From Microcaldota archaeon (GTDB lineage Archaea; Micrarchaeota; Micrarchaeia; Micrarchaeales; Micrarchaeaceae): a DNA stretch of 5,251 nucleotides. Below, one piece after another: positions 5,065 through 5,251 of the stretch. The DNA is taken from assembly GCA_021850375.1 (NCBI GenBank), contig JAJZLZ010000026.1, positions 1-5,251 of the forward strand, read 5' to 3'. The notes under the pieces are model-generated. The model saw only the letters and a list, made by a program, of their open reading frames with translations, was not told where the DNA came from and ran no database searches. Positions within the stretch are counted from its first letter, which is position 1; each line of letters opens with the position of its first letter. Both the position numbers and the translations under genes were made by a program.

Positions 5065-5149
5065 TGCGGGCACCGTGATTTGAACCCGGGTTACAGCCTC
5101 TTTCCTAAGTTTGGGAAGGCCGTGTCCTACCAGGCTAGACTATACCCGC
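5065..5149 (-). tRNA. tRNA-Gly (anticodon CCC) with a 12-nt intron
   Basis: Read on the minus strand from 5149, the acceptor stem is GCGGGTA pairing with TGCCCGC (one U-G pair), the D stem GTCT/GGAC with loop AGCCTGGTA, the anticodon stem CGGCC/GGCTG, a 4-nt variable region, the T stem CCGGG/CACGG with loop TTCAAAT, and discriminator A at 5065. CCA is not encoded, as is common in archaea. The 19-nt anticodon-loop region shortens to TTCCCAA after removing 12 nt, giving anticodon CCC (Gly, codon GGG). G15 and C48 can form the Levitt pair. One odd point is the G52-A62 mismatch in the T stem (plus-strand T at 5076). A TATA box 27 bp upstream supports expression. Confidence 0.9.
5100..5111 (-). 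other. 12-nt tRNA intron at canonical position 37/38 with relaxed splicing motif
   Basis: The intron reads AACTTAGGAAAG. Positions 32-35 of the tRNA (TTCC) pair with intron bases 7-10 (GGAA), forming the 4-bp central helix. The 3' splice site lies in a 3-nt bulge AGA between this helix and the anticodon stem. The 5' splice site lies not in a bulge but in the 8-nt loop CAAACTTA that closes the helix. This is a reduced helix-bulge-helix rather than full bulge-helix-bulge. Because an A flanks both junctions, a cut one base later gives the same mature tRNA. Confidence 0.8.
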
Positions 5150-5166
5150 GCGTTTGAAATATAGCA

Positions 5167-5251
5167 TCATCGTATATATGACGGCCTATGCGTACTGTTC
5201 TCGTCAATTGGCATGATTGTGCCTTCTATATGCTGGCCGCCCATTCGAGAT
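5167..5251 (-). CDS. Possible 3' end of an unidentified gene entering from the right edge
   Basis: On the minus strand one frame is open from the window edge to a TGA at 5167-5169, giving SRMGGQHIEGTIMPIDENSTHRPSYIR. The other two minus frames have stops within the last 60 bases, and no plus frame stays open across the region. The stretch is too short to identify, and the only internal ATG would give a 25-aa peptide, so a truncated larger gene is the better reading. It ends 17 bp before the tRNA, and the tRNA TATA box lies inside its last codons. Confidence 0.4.
   Translation of the reverse strand, partial: SRMGGQHIEGTIMPIDENSTHRPSYIR
5173..5179 (-). promoter_or_regulatory. TATA box of the tRNA-Gly gene
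   Basis: The minus strand reads ATATATA centred at 5176, which is 27 bp upstream of the first tRNA base at 5149. This is the usual distance for an archaeal TATA box when transcription starts at or close to the 5' end of the tRNA. Confidence 0.6.

Noticed and set aside
5065..5149. tRNA gene as an integration (attachment) site
   Set aside because: No integrase gene and no repeated tRNA 3' end is present in the window.

Overview
The window is archaeal. It encodes the archaeal recombinase RadA, the diphthamide enzyme DphB, an archaeal tRNA-splicing endonuclease and an intron-containing tRNA without an encoded CCA end. Promoters are TATA-like with very short leaders. The most telling gene is endA: at about 385 aa it has the three-part fused layout (extra N-terminal unit, catalytic unit, C-terminal structural unit) known as the epsilon-2 type, described from the acidophilic ARMAN lineage. 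I therefore infer a DPANN archaeon of the Micrarchaeota/ARMAN-2 kind. This placement rests on that gene and on memory, not on a search.

Layout, left to right. Bases 1-315 (+) are the 3' end of a probable class I SAM-dependent methyltransferase, followed by a T-run. Bases 415-1470 (+) encode a membrane-anchored, Thr/Ser- and Gly-rich surface protein of unknown function, with 17 N-glycosylation sequons and imperfect ~41-46 residue repeats; its promoter implies a nearly leaderless mRNA. It converges, 17 bp apart, on a minus-strand cluster transcribed radA (4360-3410), dphB (3405-2647), endA (2645-1488), with gaps of 4 and 1 bp, clearly one operon. A promoter with a 14-bp perfect palindrome precedes radA. 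A gene-poor ~290 bp (4361-4650) holds that promoter and a GC-rich hairpin that may belong to a small RNA or terminator. Upstream on the same strand lie an unrecognised small protein gene (5022-4651), a tRNA-Gly(CCC) gene with a 12-nt intron (5149-5065), and the apparent 3' end of one more minus-strand gene.

The operon combines genome maintenance (RadA), elongation factor 2 modification (DphB) and tRNA intron removal (EndA). The most interesting link is internal to the window: the tRNA-Gly intron sits in a reduced splicing motif (one bulge plus a 4-bp helix closed by an 8-nt loop) rather than a full bulge-helix-bulge, which is the substrate class that needs a broad-specificity endonuclease such as the epsilon-2 enzyme encoded here. 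Second, RadA has Tyr-Gln-Thr-Gly where the FxxA polymerisation motif is expected. No mobile element, CRISPR array or defence system is visible.
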